From Clostridia bacterium (lineage in GTDB: Bacteria; Bacillota; Clostridia; Peptostreptococcales; Anaerovoracaceae), in contig JAKSSJ010000005.1 of the NCBI GenBank assembly GCA_024403215.1, positions 1 through 25,412 of the forward strand: a stretch of DNA of 25,412 nucleotides, read 5' to 3'. A program made the position numbers and the translations under genes. The notes beneath the pieces are model-generated. The model worked only from the letters and a program-made list of their open reading frames with translations, was not told the DNA's origin and did not search any database. Shown here piece by piece: positions 16,487 through 24,048 of the stretch. Position 1 is the stretch's first letter. Every line of letters begins with the position of its first letter.

Positions 16487-17812
16487 ATGAGAACTAAAAA
16501 GAAAAGAAAAGTAAGATTAAATCTGAAACGCTTTTTACCCTTTATACTAATACTTGCTGTGCTTATAGTAGGCCTTGTGCTTGGAATTAAAAAGCTAGCA
16601 AGTAAGCCAGAAAATCCAACGGGTGATCCTGGCAAAAAACAAGAAGAGCCGCAGCCTAAACAGCCTGAATACAGCACCATCACTATAAGGTGCATTGGCG
16701 ATGTAATGGCTCACCTAGACCAGATAAAATCTGCAAAGATGGAAGACGGTACTTATGATTTTTCTGACAGCTTTATGTATGTTAAGGAATATCTAGATGG
16801 GGCAGATCTATCTCTTGCAAATATAGAAACTACATTTTCAGGAGATGGTAGCTATTCTGGATACCCAGCCTTTGATGCACCTGATGCTCTTGCTAAAAAT
16901 GTAAAAGACGCTGGAATAGATGTTGCGCTCTTTGCAAATAACCACATGCTTGATACAAAGCTAGACGGAGCTAAAAGAACCGTACAGGTTTTAAGAGATG
17001 CTGGTCTTACAGTAGTTGGAGCAAGAACAAGCACAGATGAGACAAGAAGCCAGATAGTAAATGTTAAGGGCGTAAAGCTAGGAATTGTAGCCTACACCTA
17101 CGAGACAGATATGGTTAAAGGCAAGAGAACTCTTAACGGCTCATCATCATCTGGTATGGATGGAGCAGCAGACTTTATCAATACCTTTAGGTATTACAAG
17201 ATAGAGCAAGATCAAAAGGCAATTGCAGATGAAATTGCTTGGTGCAAAGCAAACGGAGCAGACGTTGTAGTATGCTATCTGCACTGGGGCAATGAATACA
17301 AGCAAACTCCAAGCAAAAATGATAAGGCTCTTGCAAAATATCTTGCAGAGAATGGTGCAGATATAATCTTTGCATCACATCCTCATGTTCTGCAGCCTTT
17401 TGAAAACATAGAGCTTGGAACCTTTGAAGAGGTAGAGACATCTGATGGAGCCGTAGAGGTTGTGGCTCACTCAAAGAAAGTTCCTGTTTTCTATTCGATG
17501 GGTAACTTTATTTCAAACCAAAGAACAGAAACGTTAAGTTCTAACCAAGGCAAAGAAACTGCAGCAAAAACAGAGCAGGGCATAATTGCAGAAGTTAAGC
17601 TTACTGTGTGTCTTGATGACGGCAGCTTTGTAATAGATGGAACAGATTATATCCCAACATGGGTTGATAGATATAAAGAAGGGGATACTTTTGAATATAG
17701 AGTAATTCCTCTTACAAACGGATTTGAGAAAAACGAAACGCTTAAGCTGTCTGGGCATCTTGATAGAGCCAAGGAAGCGCTTAAGGCGATTAATGAAACA
17801 GTTGGAAATTAA
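16487..17812 (+). CDS. CapA family membrane-anchored metallophosphatase-like protein
   Basis: A 441-residue protein with a positively charged N terminus, one membrane helix (about 16-34), a Pro/Gln/Glu linker (38-58) and then the CapA/PgsA domain. Metallophosphatase-type motifs are visible: CIGDVM, ANIETTF, ANNHMLD, HWGNEY, SHPHVLQPFE and YSMGNF. The family was named from poly-gamma-glutamate capsule synthesis, but most members outside capsule clusters have no known substrate; no capB or capC lies nearby, so a capsule role is not supported. It would face the outside. It is the last gene before rnfC (30 nt), and its RBS is weak, so it may depend on readthrough. Confidence 0.85.
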   Translation: MRTKKKRKVRLNLKRFLPFILILAVLIVGLVLGIKKLASKPENPTGDPGKKQEEPQPKQPEYSTITIRCIGDVMAHLDQIKSAKMEDGTYDFSDSFMYVKEYLDGADLSLANIETTFSGDGSYSGYPAFDAPDALAKNVKDAGIDVALFANNHMLDTKLDGAKRTVQVLRDAGLTVVGARTSTDETRSQIVNVKGVKLGIVAYTYETDMVKGKRTLNGSSSSGMDGAADFINTFRYYKIEQDQKAIADEIAWCKANGADVVVCYLHWGNEYKQTPSKNDKALAKYLAENGADIIFASHPHVLQPFENIELGTFEEVETSDGAVEVVAHSKKVPVFYSMGNFISNQRTETLSSNQGKETAAKTEQGIIAEVKLTVCLDDGSFVIDGTDYIPTWVDRYKEGDTFEYRVIPLTNGFEKNETLKLSGHLDRAKEALKAINETVGN

Positions 17813-17842
17813 AGTTGATTATATTTTACCAGGAGAAAAAGA

Positions 17843-19228
17843 ATGAGTAGTGGAAAACATCTAAAAGGTGTACATGTAAACCACTGCAAGAACACTGCCG
17901 GAGTACAAATTATTCCGATGGCGCTTCCTGAAAAGGTTTACATACCTATGTCCATGCACATTGGTGCTCCATGTAAGCCGTTAGTGGCTGTTGGCGACCA
18001 TGTCAAAGTTGGACAGTTAATCGCAAATTGCGATGCACCAGTCAGCGCTCCTATTCACAGCAGTGTTTCAGGAGACGTTGAAGCCATTGAAGTCTTCATG
18101 ACTCAAAATGGTAGACCAGACACAAATATCATTATTAAGGTTGACGGTAAGCAAGAGATTGCAGAGACCGTTAAGCCACCTGTGATTAACAGTAAGGAAG
18201 ACTTTGTCAAAGCTGTTAGAGACTCAGGCCTTGTAGGACTTGGAGGTGCATCCTTCCCAATGTCCATTAAATACAACACAAAGCCTGGACAAGTTGACAC
18301 ACTTATCTTAAACGGCGCAGAGTGCGAGCCTTATATCACCGTAGACCATGCAGCAATGCTTGCGCATGCTCAGGAAATGGTAGATGGTATGAGAACTGCA
18401 ATGAAGTGGCTCGGAATTGCAAGAGGTGTTATTGGTATTGAAAGCAATAAGCCTGATGCAATTGCAAAGTTTAAGAGCATTTTATCAGGCGCAGATGATA
18501 TTAAGGTTTGCGAGCTTAGACAGATTTATCCTCAAGGTGCTGAAAGAGTAATCATTTACGAGACAACAGGAAGACATCTTATTGCTGGTAAGCTTCCAGC
18601 AGATGTTGGCTGTATAGTTTCAAACGTAACATCAATGCTTAAGCTTCAGCAGTTCCTTGCAACAGGAATGCCGCTTGTTACTAAGTTCCTCACAGTTGAT
18701 GGTAATGCAATTGCAAGACCACAAAACGTAGAGGTTCCAATTGGAACAATGATCTGTGACCTTATTGAATTCTGCGGAGGAATTAAAGAAGGCGTAGAAG
18801 TTAAGAAGATACTTCTTGGCGGACCTATGATGGGAAGAGCAATCCCAAGAGATGACTTTGCAATCTTAAAGTCAAACAATGCAGTGCTTTGCTTCGATGG
18901 TACATTTGCACAGCAGAACAAAGAGACAGCTTGCATTAACTGCGGACGCTGCGTAAATGGTTGCCCAATGAACCTTATGCCAGCAAGACTTTCTAGAGCA
19001 TATAAAGACAAGAATGTTGATATGCTAAGAGAGTATAACGTAATGACTTGTATGGATTGCGGTTGCTGCACATACTCTTGCCCAGCAAGAAAACAGCTTA
19101 ACTTTGAAATCAAGCAAGCAAAACTTCTGGTAATGGAAGACGATAAGAAAAAGAAGGCTAAGGCAGAGGCTGAAGCAAAGGCAGCAGAAGAAGCTAAGGC
19201 TAATGAACAGAAAGGAGAAGCAAAATAA
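17843..19228 (+). CDS. rnfC: Rnf complex subunit C (NADH-binding, 4Fe-4S)
   Basis: A 461-residue peripheral subunit of the ferredoxin:NAD+ oxidoreductase that couples electron transfer to Na+ or H+ export. It has the N-terminal barrel domain, the GLGGASFP stretch of the NADH/FMN site, and two 4Fe-4S motifs: Cys364, 367, 370, 374 and Cys403, 406, 409, 413 (an extra Cys at 408). The tail from about 428 is rich in Lys, Glu and Ala. The start has AGGAG at 17831-17835. The stop overlaps the rnfD start, as is usual in rnf operons. Confidence 0.95.
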   Translation: MSSGKHLKGVHVNHCKNTAGVQIIPMALPEKVYIPMSMHIGAPCKPLVAVGDHVKVGQLIANCDAPVSAPIHSSVSGDVEAIEVFMTQNGRPDTNIIIKVDGKQEIAETVKPPVINSKEDFVKAVRDSGLVGLGGASFPMSIKYNTKPGQVDTLILNGAECEPYITVDHAAMLAHAQEMVDGMRTAMKWLGIARGVIGIESNKPDAIAKFKSILSGADDIKVCELRQIYPQGAERVIIYETTGRHLIAGKLPADVGCIVSNVTSMLKLQQFLATGMPLVTKFLTVDGNAIARPQNVEVPIGTMICDLIEFCGGIKEGVEVKKILLGGPMMGRAIPRDDFAILKSNNAVLCFDGTFAQQNKETACINCGRCVNGCPMNLMPARLSRAYKDKNVDMLREYNVMTCMDCGCCTYSCPARKQLNFEIKQAKLLVMEDDKKKKAKAEAEAKAAEEAKANEQKGEAK

Positions 19229-20199
19229 TGAGTATTAAACATCAAAATCTTGTTGTATCAGCTGCTCCTCATGTTAATAATCCGGTAGATACAGCTGTCA
19301 TCATGAGAGATGTATGCATAGCGCTTGTGCCAGCTCTTGCTTGGTCAATTTATATCTTTGGATTTAGAGCACTGCTTCTTACAGCAGTTTGCATGTGCGC
19401 TAGCGTATTCTTTGAATGGGCAGTAAGAAGAATCATGCACAGAGATTCAAGCACCATTAAAGATTGGTCTGCAGCAGTTACAGGAATGATACTTGCATTC
19501 AACCTTCCAGTAGGACTTCCTCTTTGGATGGCTATCGTTGGATGCTTTGTTGCAATCGTAATTGTTAAGCAGCTCTTTGGCGGACTTGGACAAAACTTTG
19601 CAAACCCAGCAATCGTTGCAAGAATTGCACTCTTTGTTGGCTTTGCAGGAAAGATGGCAGAATGGTCTGTAACAGGAAAGATGGCAGCAGCTATTCTTAA
19701 TGCTAGCCCAGATGCTATTACAGGACCAACACCTCTTGCACTTCTTGCAAAAGGAGCTGAGGTTCCAAATAACGCTCAGATGTTCCTTGGTTTTATCAAT
19801 GGTTCTATGGGCGAGATTTCAGCAGCTGCACTTATCATTGGTGGCCTCTACCTCGTATTTAGAAAGGTTATTTCACCAGCTATTCCACTCTCATATATGG
19901 CAACAGTTGCAGTACTTGCACTCTGCTTTGGACTTGATCCTATCTTCCAGCTTTGCGCTGGTGGTGTAATGCTTGGAGCAATCTTCATGGCAACAGATTA
20001 TGTAACATCACCAATCACAACAGCAGGAAAAATTATATTTGGTATTGGTTGCGGAGTATTCACAATGCTTATTAGACAATTTGGTGCATATCCAGAAGGA
20101 GCATCATTTGCAATACTTCTTATGAATATTCTCACACCACATATTGATAATTGGACAAAAACTAAATTAAACGGCGTAGAGAAAGGAGGCAAGAAGTAA
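19228..20199 (+). CDS. rnfD: Rnf complex subunit D (covalent-FMN membrane subunit)
   Basis: A 323-residue membrane protein of the NqrB/RnfD family with about 9 to 10 helices. The segment DAITGPTPLA (162-171) corresponds to the flavinylation motif, where FMN is attached through phosphate to a Thr; consensus is S/T-G-A-T and Thr168 is the expected acceptor. Pro167 replaces the usual Ala. Other conserved elements include GQNFANPAI and FMATDYVTSP. Flavinylation requires ApbE, which is not in the window. The stop codon overlaps the rnfE start directly; rnfG, normally next, is missing. Confidence 0.94.
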   Translation: MSIKHQNLVVSAAPHVNNPVDTAVIMRDVCIALVPALAWSIYIFGFRALLLTAVCMCASVFFEWAVRRIMHRDSSTIKDWSAAVTGMILAFNLPVGLPLWMAIVGCFVAIVIVKQLFGGLGQNFANPAIVARIALFVGFAGKMAEWSVTGKMAAAILNASPDAITGPTPLALLAKGAEVPNNAQMFLGFINGSMGEISAAALIIGGLYLVFRKVISPAIPLSYMATVAVLALCFGLDPIFQLCAGGVMLGAIFMATDYVTSPITTAGKIIFGIGCGVFTMLIRQFGAYPEGASFAILLMNILTPHIDNWTKTKLNGVEKGGKK

Positions 20200-20879
20200 T
20201 GGAAAAGAAGAGTAAACTCCAAATCTTAACAAACGGATTTATCAAAGAGAATCCTGTACTTGTTTTGGTTATTGGTACTTGCCCAACACTGGCTCTATCA
20301 ACACAGGCTATCAATGGAATCGGAATGGGACTTTCAGTTCTATTTGTACTTACTTGCTCTAATATCTTTATTTCAGCACTTAAGAAGGTTATTCCAGACA
20401 CAGTACGTATTCCGTGCTATATCGTAGTTATTGCAGCATTCGTAACAATTGTACAGCTTGTAATTTCTGCTTTCTTCCCATCGCTTAATGACTCTCTCGG
20501 CGTATATATACCGCTGATTGTAGTAAACTGCATCATCTTAGGAAGAGCCGAAATGTTTGCTAACAAAAACAGCGTAATCGATTCCGCACTCGATGGAATT
20601 GGTATGGGTATTGGTTATACAATCGCTCTTACACTTATGGGTTGCATCAGAGAGCTCCTCGGAAACGGAACACTCTTTGGCGTAACAGTTACAGCTAACG
20701 TAATCACACCAATGACAATCATGACAATGGCTCCTGGTGGATTCTTAACATTCGGAGTTATGATTGCAATTGTTAACAAAATTACAAAAGGTAAGGTAAG
20801 AGAAAAGCAGCAGAATAAGTGCCTTGGATGCCCAGGTTCTGCGTTCTGCTCTGAGAAAGAGGAAGGAGGCGAGCAGTAA
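20199..20879 (+). CDS. rnfE: Rnf complex subunit E (membrane, Fe-S cluster subunit)
   Basis: A 226-residue polytopic membrane protein of the NqrD/RnfE family. Cys28 (GTCPTLA) and Cys111 (VNCIILG) match the cysteines that, with two from RnfA, hold an intramembrane 2Fe-2S cluster in the solved complexes. The C-terminal tail (from about 200) is hydrophilic and has Cys208-x2-Cys211-x5-Cys217, ending in acidic residues. AAGGAGG at 20184-20190 serves as RBS within the end of rnfD. The stop overlaps the rnfA start. Confidence 0.94.
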   Translation: MEKKSKLQILTNGFIKENPVLVLVIGTCPTLALSTQAINGIGMGLSVLFVLTCSNIFISALKKVIPDTVRIPCYIVVIAAFVTIVQLVISAFFPSLNDSLGVYIPLIVVNCIILGRAEMFANKNSVIDSALDGIGMGIGYTIALTLMGCIRELLGNGTLFGVTVTANVITPMTIMTMAPGGFLTFGVMIAIVNKITKGKVREKQQNKCLGCPGSAFCSEKEEGGEQ

Positions 20880-21466
20880 TGAGTATGATTAAAATTGTTT
20901 TAGCAGCAGTTATTACTAATAACTACGTTCTTGCTAAGTTCCTCGGAATCTGCCCGTTCCTTGGTGTATCTAAAAAGCTCGATAACGCAATGGGTATGTC
21001 TATTGCCGTTATCATCGTAATGGTACTTGCAACTGCAGTTACATGGCCAATTCAAATGCTGCTTTTGGTTCCAAAGGGAATTGGATACATGCAGACATTA
21101 GTATTCATCCTTGTTATTGCTGCTCTTGTACAGATGATTGAAATCATCTTAAAGAAGTACATCCCAAGTCTTCATAAGGCTCTTGGAATTTATCTTCCAC
21201 TTATTACAACAAACTGCGCAGTACTTGGTGTATGCGTATTAAATATCGATGAGGGATACACATTTGTTGAATCTCTCCTCAACTCATTTGGATCTGGTGT
21301 TGGTTTCATGCTTGCTATGTTCCTCTTTGCAGGTGTTAGAAGCAGAATTGAAACAAATGACTATCCAGAGAGCTTCAAGGGCGTTGCATCAACACTTGTT
21401 GCTGCAGCAATTCTGTCTCTTTCATTCATGGGCTTCTCCGGAATGATTGATGCAATTTTCGGTTAA
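20879..21466 (+). CDS. rnfA: Rnf complex subunit A (membrane, Fe-S cluster subunit)
   Basis: A 195-residue six-helix membrane protein of the NqrE/RnfA family, inverted in topology relative to RnfE. Cys25 (NNYVLAKFLGICPFLG) and Cys113 (TTNCAVLG) are the two cluster ligands, paired with Cys28 and Cys111 of RnfE. Length and motifs are typical. It begins at the rnfE stop, with GGAGG inside the end of rnfE. Confidence 0.95.
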   Translation: MSMIKIVLAAVITNNYVLAKFLGICPFLGVSKKLDNAMGMSIAVIIVMVLATAVTWPIQMLLLVPKGIGYMQTLVFILVIAALVQMIEIILKKYIPSLHKALGIYLPLITTNCAVLGVCVLNIDEGYTFVESLLNSFGSGVGFMLAMFLFAGVRSRIETNDYPESFKGVASTLVAAAILSLSFMGFSGMIDAIFG

Positions 21467-21478
21467 GGAGGTAGGGTT

Positions 21479-22312
21479 ATGTCAGCATTTGTTACACCTG
21501 TACTTCTTACAGTAGTTGTTGGACTTATAGCAGCAGTACTTCTTGCAGTTGCAGCAAAATTCATGGCTGTTCCTGTAGATGAGACTGCAGTAAAAATTAG
21601 AGAATGCCTTCCTGGCGCAAACTGCGGTGCTTGCGGTTTTGCTGGTTGTGATGATTACGCAGCAGCACTTGCAAAGGACCCAACCATTAAAACAAACCTA
21701 TGCGTTCCTGGTGCAGATGGTGTTGCAGCAATGGTTGCTGGGGTTTTAGGCCAAGAAGCATTAGATGTAATCGAGATGATTGCAAACGTTCAGTGTTCTG
21801 GTGTTTGCGACGCAACAAAGCCTGAGATGGATTATCAAGGACTTAAGACTTGCTCAGCAGTTAAGAGCTTCTTTGGAGGTCCTGGTACTTGCAAATATGG
21901 ATGCATAGGCTTTGGCGATTGCACAAGAGCTTGCCTTTATGACGCAATCTCTGTTTGCAACGGAGTTGCTAAGGTTGATAGAAGCATCTGCGCTGGCTGC
22001 GGTGCCTGCGCTAAGGTTTGCCCACAGGGCATCATTAATCTTGTTCCAGATGTAATGAGGGTTCACGTTGAGTGCAGCTCAAAGGACAAGGGTAAGAAGG
22101 TTATGGATGCTTGCAAGGCAGGCTGCATAGGATGCAAGAAGTGTGAGAACACTTGCAAGTTTGACGCTATTCATGTTGAAAATAATATTGCAGTTATTGA
22201 CTACGCTAAGTGCAAGAACTGCGGCATGTGCGCTAAGGAATGCCCAAGACATATTATCACGGTATTCCCAAAGCCAAATGTTAAACCAATTGTCCACGTA
22301 GACGAAAAATAA
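21479..22312 (+). CDS. rnfB: Rnf complex subunit B (multi-cluster ferredoxin-interacting subunit)
   Basis: A 277-residue subunit that accepts electrons from reduced ferredoxin. A membrane helix (about 8-28) leads to the Fe-S domain with Cys49, 52, 57 and 75 (CGACGFAGC). The remainder holds several 4Fe-4S motifs: CKYGCIGFGDCTRAC, CAGCGACAKVCP, CKAGCIGCKKCENTC and CKNCGMCAKECP. This multi-cluster ferredoxin-like layout is the clostridial form. GGAGG at 21467-21471 is the RBS, and a GC-rich terminator follows the stop. Confidence 0.95.
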   Translation: MSAFVTPVLLTVVVGLIAAVLLAVAAKFMAVPVDETAVKIRECLPGANCGACGFAGCDDYAAALAKDPTIKTNLCVPGADGVAAMVAGVLGQEALDVIEMIANVQCSGVCDATKPEMDYQGLKTCSAVKSFFGGPGTCKYGCIGFGDCTRACLYDAISVCNGVAKVDRSICAGCGACAKVCPQGIINLVPDVMRVHVECSSKDKGKKVMDACKAGCIGCKKCENTCKFDAIHVENNIAVIDYAKCKNCGMCAKECPRHIITVFPKPNVKPIVHVDEK

Positions 22313-22319
22313 ACTTTAG

Positions 22320-22340
22320 GGCCCGGCCAATGGCCGGGCC
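22320..22340 (+). terminator. GC-rich terminator after the Rnf operon
   Basis: GGCCCGGCC and GGCCGGGCC pair across an AAT loop, directly after rnfB. The U tail is short (TTTA), so it may be partly leaky; the next gene starts 21 nt later with no promoter I can see. Confidence 0.8.
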
Positions 22341-22360
22341 TTTAGAACTAAGAAGGAAAT

Positions 22361-23278
22361 ATGGAACTAGTTTTAGTTGCAGCCAAGGCGGTTGCAAAAA
22401 TCTTTATATATGTATTAGTTGGTTTTGTAGCATGCAAGGCTGGCGTTTTTGATAAGAATGTCAGTGACGGTGCAAGCAAGATCTTAATTAATATCTGTTG
22501 CCCGGCTCTTGCTATGGCCTCGTTTTTTAGAGAGTATAACCCAGAGCTTTTAAAGGGAATTGGTATCAGTGTAATTCTAGAGCTTTGCTATTATGCAATT
22601 GCAATTGGCATAGGCTTAGTGTGCTCTAAGAAAGACAATCCAAATAAGGAGATAGAGCGTGCAAGTGTTATGTATCACAACTGCGGGTTTATAGGTATAC
22701 CTATTGCCCAGATGATACTAGGACCTGAAGGAGTAATATATCAGGCTATTAGGCTCGCGCTATTTCATTTTGTATTCTTTACTCATGCAACACTTCTTTT
22801 TGCGGGCAAGGTTGATAAGAAGAGCCTTGTTAAGACCCTGCTGTCTCCAGCTGTAGTTTGTGCTGTTTTGGGAGTGGTTGTTTATCTTACTCAGTTTCAG
22901 CTACCTAATATAATAGAAGAATCTATTGTTGGAATAGGAAATGCTGCTACTCCGCTAGGCATGATGATAGCTGGCGGAATCATTGCAAGAACAGATATGC
23001 TTGCAATATTAAAACGCAAAAGAGTTTATCTTATTTGCTTAATTAAATTAATTATTATGCCGCTTATTATGGCCCTTATCTGCAAAGTTTTGGGTCTTCC
23101 AGATACATTATCAATTGCAGCAGTAATTGCTGCAGCTTGCCCTCAGGCAAACTTTATCAATATTTATTCAGAGATGTATAACAAAGATTCTGGATATTCT
23201 CTTGGAATCTTTGGCTTTGGCACCTTGGTAAGCATGGTTACCATACCTCTTATGGTAATTATTTATGGTCTTTTATAG
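22361..23278 (+). CDS. AEC family transporter (auxin efflux carrier/malate permease type)
   Basis: A 305-residue membrane protein with about ten helices in two repeats, typical of the AEC family, which includes bacterial malate/oxalate and other organic-acid carriers. Supporting segments are the N-terminal GFVACKAGVFD, the broken-helix region MYHNCGFIGIPIAQ and AACPQANFINIYSEMY near the end. The substrate cannot be told from sequence. AAGGAA at 22353-22358 is the likely RBS. No promoter is apparent in the 48 nt after rnfB, so expression may rely on readthrough of the Rnf terminator. Confidence 0.85.
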   Translation: MELVLVAAKAVAKIFIYVLVGFVACKAGVFDKNVSDGASKILINICCPALAMASFFREYNPELLKGIGISVILELCYYAIAIGIGLVCSKKDNPNKEIERASVMYHNCGFIGIPIAQMILGPEGVIYQAIRLALFHFVFFTHATLLFAGKVDKKSLVKTLLSPAVVCAVLGVVVYLTQFQLPNIIEESIVGIGNAATPLGMMIAGGIIARTDMLAILKRKRVYLICLIKLIIMPLIMALICKVLGLPDTLSIAAVIAAACPQANFINIYSEMYNKDSGYSLGIFGFGTLVSMVTIPLMVIIYGLL

Positions 23279-23293
23279 CTAAAACACTATTTC

Positions 23294-23323
23294 TTCACAC
23301 AGCTTTCACAGCTAACTTTTACA
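23294..23323 (+). promoter_or_regulatory. possible PhoB/PhoP-type direct-repeat site
   Basis: TTCACA occurs at 23294-23299 and again 11 bp later at 23305-23310, followed by TTTACA at 23318-23323. OmpR/PhoB regulators bind tandem hexamers at 11-bp spacing, and the regulator encoded 54 nt downstream belongs to that family. A TACAAT that could be a -10 overlaps at 23320-23325, but no well-spaced -35 goes with it. Confidence 0.35.
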
Positions 23324-23335
23324 ATTACTTTAGGC

Positions 23336-23362
23336 TCTGGGAATGCCAGTGCTATTCCTAGG
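23336..23362 (+). other. hairpin before the response regulator RBS
   Basis: TCTGGGAAT (23336-23344) can pair with ATTCCTAGG (23354-23362), a 9-bp stem with two G-T pairs and a 9-nt loop. It ends a few nt before the GAGGGAG ribosome site at 23367-23373. With no T-run it is not a normal terminator; it could limit ribosome access or be chance. Confidence 0.35.
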
Positions 23363-23376
23363 CCAAGAGGGAGACT

Positions 23377-24048
23377 ATGATGGCAAAAATTTTAATTGTT
23401 GATGACGAAGAGAAAATTCGCGAGGTAATTCGTGAATATGCACAATTTCATAAATATGAAACTGACGAAGCGTCCGATGGCATGGAGGCTGTTTCTAAAG
23501 CATTAAGCAATGATTATGATTTAATAATCATGGATGTTATGATGCCAAAGCTTGATGGCTTTTCTGCCTGCAAGGAAATACGAAACAGCAAGGATGTTCC
23601 AATTATCATGCTTTCAGCAAGAGGTGAGGAGTACGATAAGCTCTTCGGTTTTGAGCTCGGAATTGATGATTATGTTGTTAAACCTTTCTCGCCTAAAGAG
23701 CTTATGGCAAGAGTTGCGGCTGTGCTCGCAAGAAAAACAAACTCTAAAGCAAAGCCTAGCATTCTTAAAACTGGCGGTCTTGAGGTTAACACTGATGCCA
23801 GAACAGTTACTGTTGATGGGGTTAAGATTGATATAACCTTAAAGGAATACGAGATACTTGCTTATCTTATGCAAAATAAGAATATCGCCATCAGTCGCGA
23901 TAGGCTCCTTTCTGATATTTGGGGCTACGACTTTTTTGGCGATGACAGAACCATTGATACTCACATTAAAAATCTAAGAATGCGCATAGGAAGCTACAGA
24001 GATAAGATTACTACTGTAAGAGGCGTTGGATATAAATTTGAAGACTAG
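23377..24048 (+). CDS. OmpR/PhoB-family response regulator
   Basis: A 223-residue two-component response regulator. The receiver domain (about 4-117) has the acidic pair in VDDEE, the phosphoacceptor Asp in MDVMMP, and the conserved Thr/Ser and Lys positions (LSARG, VVKPF). The C-terminal winged-helix DNA-binding domain (about 128-222) ends in the TVRGVGYKF signature of the OmpR family. It presumably controls transcription when phosphorylated by the histidine kinase that overlaps its 3' end. GAGGGAG at 23367-23373 serves either of two adjacent ATG codons (23377 or 23380). Target genes are unknown. Confidence 0.95.
   Translation: MMAKILIVDDEEKIREVIREYAQFHKYETDEASDGMEAVSKALSNDYDLIIMDVMMPKLDGFSACKEIRNSKDVPIIMLSARGEEYDKLFGFELGIDDYVVKPFSPKELMARVAAVLARKTNSKAKPSILKTGGLEVNTDARTVTVDGVKIDITLKEYEILAYLMQNKNIAISRDRLLSDIWGYDFFGDDRTIDTHIKNLRMRIGSYRDKITTVRGVGYKFED

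Noticed and set aside
16487..17812. Capsule (poly-gamma-glutamate) synthesis locus from the CapA-like gene
   Set aside because: No capB or capC homologues are present, and CapA-like proteins often occur outside capsule loci.
17797..17825. Promoter directly upstream of rnfC (TATATT at 17820-17825)
   Set aside because: No -35 at an acceptable spacing and no TGn extension; too weak to call.
18646..19245. Long minus-strand reading frame opposite rnfC
   Set aside because: It is the antisense of a well-conserved gene and shows no domain or RBS.
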